This document shows, piece after piece, positions 45,111 through 45,540 of a stretch of 45,540 nt of DNA. Within the stretch, counting starts at the first letter, position 1. The number at the start of each line of letters is the position of its first letter. The position numbers were made by a program, and so were the translations under genes. The stretch covers positions 1 through 45,540 of the forward strand of contig NZ_JAQIIO010000014.1 of NCBI RefSeq assembly GCF_027891095.1, in the 5' to 3' direction. The notes beneath the pieces were generated by a model. That model saw only the letters and a list, made by a program, of their open reading frames with translations, was not told the origin of the DNA and did no database searches. The DNA comes from Aliiroseovarius salicola (GTDB taxonomy: Bacteria; Pseudomonadota; Alphaproteobacteria; Rhodobacterales; Rhodobacteraceae).

Positions 45111-45540
45111 TTATCCACCACTGTGATCATCCATCAAATAGGTCGCCATGGCGCGGCGATCTTCTTCGGTCAGAAAGCCGGTCCCATACATGACCACCTC
45201 GCCCATCGAGCCCCCGAAGGCATCGCCGTCGGGTTTGACACCCGTGCGCAAGGCGTAGGCAAGACTGTTAACGGTCCAACCGCGCATCTGCAGGGTTTCA
45301 TGGTCGATCGCCGGGGCTTTGCCCCCTCCGGGAAGAGCTGAGCTTCCCTTGAAGTGTTCGGTATCCGACTTGCGGGCACCGACGAAGTTGCGCCCGGTGT
45401 GACAAGCCGCGCAATGGGTAGCCCCTTCAACAAGCTCACGCCCACGGTTCCAGATCGCGTCATTGCCTTCAATCGGCTCAGTCCGCGGAGGGGACAGGAA
45501 CGCGGCGCGCCATAGCTTCAGCCCCCAACGCTGGTTGAAT
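45111..45540 (-). CDS. c-type cytochrome, 3' part (truncated by window end)
   Basis: The last 142 codons and stop of a c-type cytochrome whose start lies beyond the window. A heme motif CAACH occurs in EGATHCAACHTGRNFVG, with Met in FGGSMGEVVMYGTG as likely axial ligand and the C-terminal helix EEDRRAMATYLMD. The preceding FNQRWGLKLWRAAFL suggests another domain further upstream, as in diheme cytochromes. It is the first visible gene of the minus-strand copper/redox cluster, 57 bp before the multicopper oxidase. Confidence 0.88.
   Translation of the reverse strand, partial: FNQRWGLKLWRAAFLSPPRTEPIEGNDAIWNRGRELVEGATHCAACHTGRNFVGARKSDTEHFKGSSALPGGGKAPAIDHETLQMRGWTVNSLAYALRTGVKPDGDAFGGSMGEVVMYGTGFLTEEDRRAMATYLMDDHSGG

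Overview
The window reads as chromosomal DNA of a marine Rhodobacterales bacterium (Roseobacter group). Supporting signs are a CckA hybrid kinase, a DksA with only one zinc-finger cysteine, a recA SOS box of the GTTC-N7-GTTC type used by alphaproteobacteria, Entner-Doudoroff genes edd-eda, a DUF1127 protein, DUF2927 and DUF6356 proteins, and a PIN protein of a rhodobacterial family. Genus and species cannot be fixed from the sequence alone. There is no rRNA, CRISPR array, insertion sequence or prophage; most of the window is ordinary core genome.

Layout. 1-1.6 kb: speD-speE, spermidine synthesis. 1.7-3.4 kb: a MocR-type regulator divergent from a DUF1127 gene, with a repeat-rich operator region between them. 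3.6-6.2 kb: hotdog thioesterase, ECHDC3-like crotonase, small membrane protein, Lrp/AsnC regulator and EmrE-like exporter. 6.3-8.1 kb: typA. 8.2-10.2 kb: glycosyltransferase, VOC protein and DUF1330 protein. 10.3-14.2 kb: recA-alaS (minus strand) with promoter and SOS box. 14.4-19.7 kb: guaB, an RsmB-type methyltransferase and cckA, all minus. 20-22 kb: ICL/PEP-mutase-like lyase facing an FAD monooxygenase. 22.2-27.3 kb: dksA, then MoxR ATPase, DUF2927 lipoprotein, mini membrane protein and CoxE-like VWA protein. 27.4-29.1 kb: membrane protein, DedA and M48 protease. 29.2-31.7 kb: lipoprotein, RlmI-like methyltransferase and PIN protein on the minus strand. 31.9-34.4 kb: edd-eda behind a LacI-type operator. 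34.4-38.3 kb: cysS, cimA and an NDUFAF6-like protein. 38.8-41.7 kb: TehA/SLAC1 protein and two tandem DUF2059 proteins. 41.9 kb: tRNA-Ser(CGA). 42.4 kb to the end: a minus-strand copper/periplasmic redox cluster (cytochrome c cut by the window end, Tat-exported multicopper oxidase, ScsC/DsbA-like thiol oxidoreductase, second cytochrome c).

Genes that work together. SpeD makes the aminopropyl donor for SpeE. Edd and Eda are the two defining Entner-Doudoroff steps and overlap by 4 bp. MoxR and the VWA protein are a likely ATPase/adaptor pair flanking an uncharacterised lipoprotein. Multicopper oxidase, thiol oxidoreductase and cytochromes form one probable transcription unit. The best regulatory leads are a perfect inverted repeat carrying TTAA-N7-TTAA (CtrA-like) just upstream of cckA, the MocR/DUF1127 operator array, and the LacI-like operator at edd. 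I did not find a clearly new defence or mobile system. The least understood parts are the MoxR/DUF2927/VWA cluster, the DUF2059 pair, and two gene-free stretches (38.3-38.8 kb and 42.0-42.35 kb) that look like decayed reading frames.
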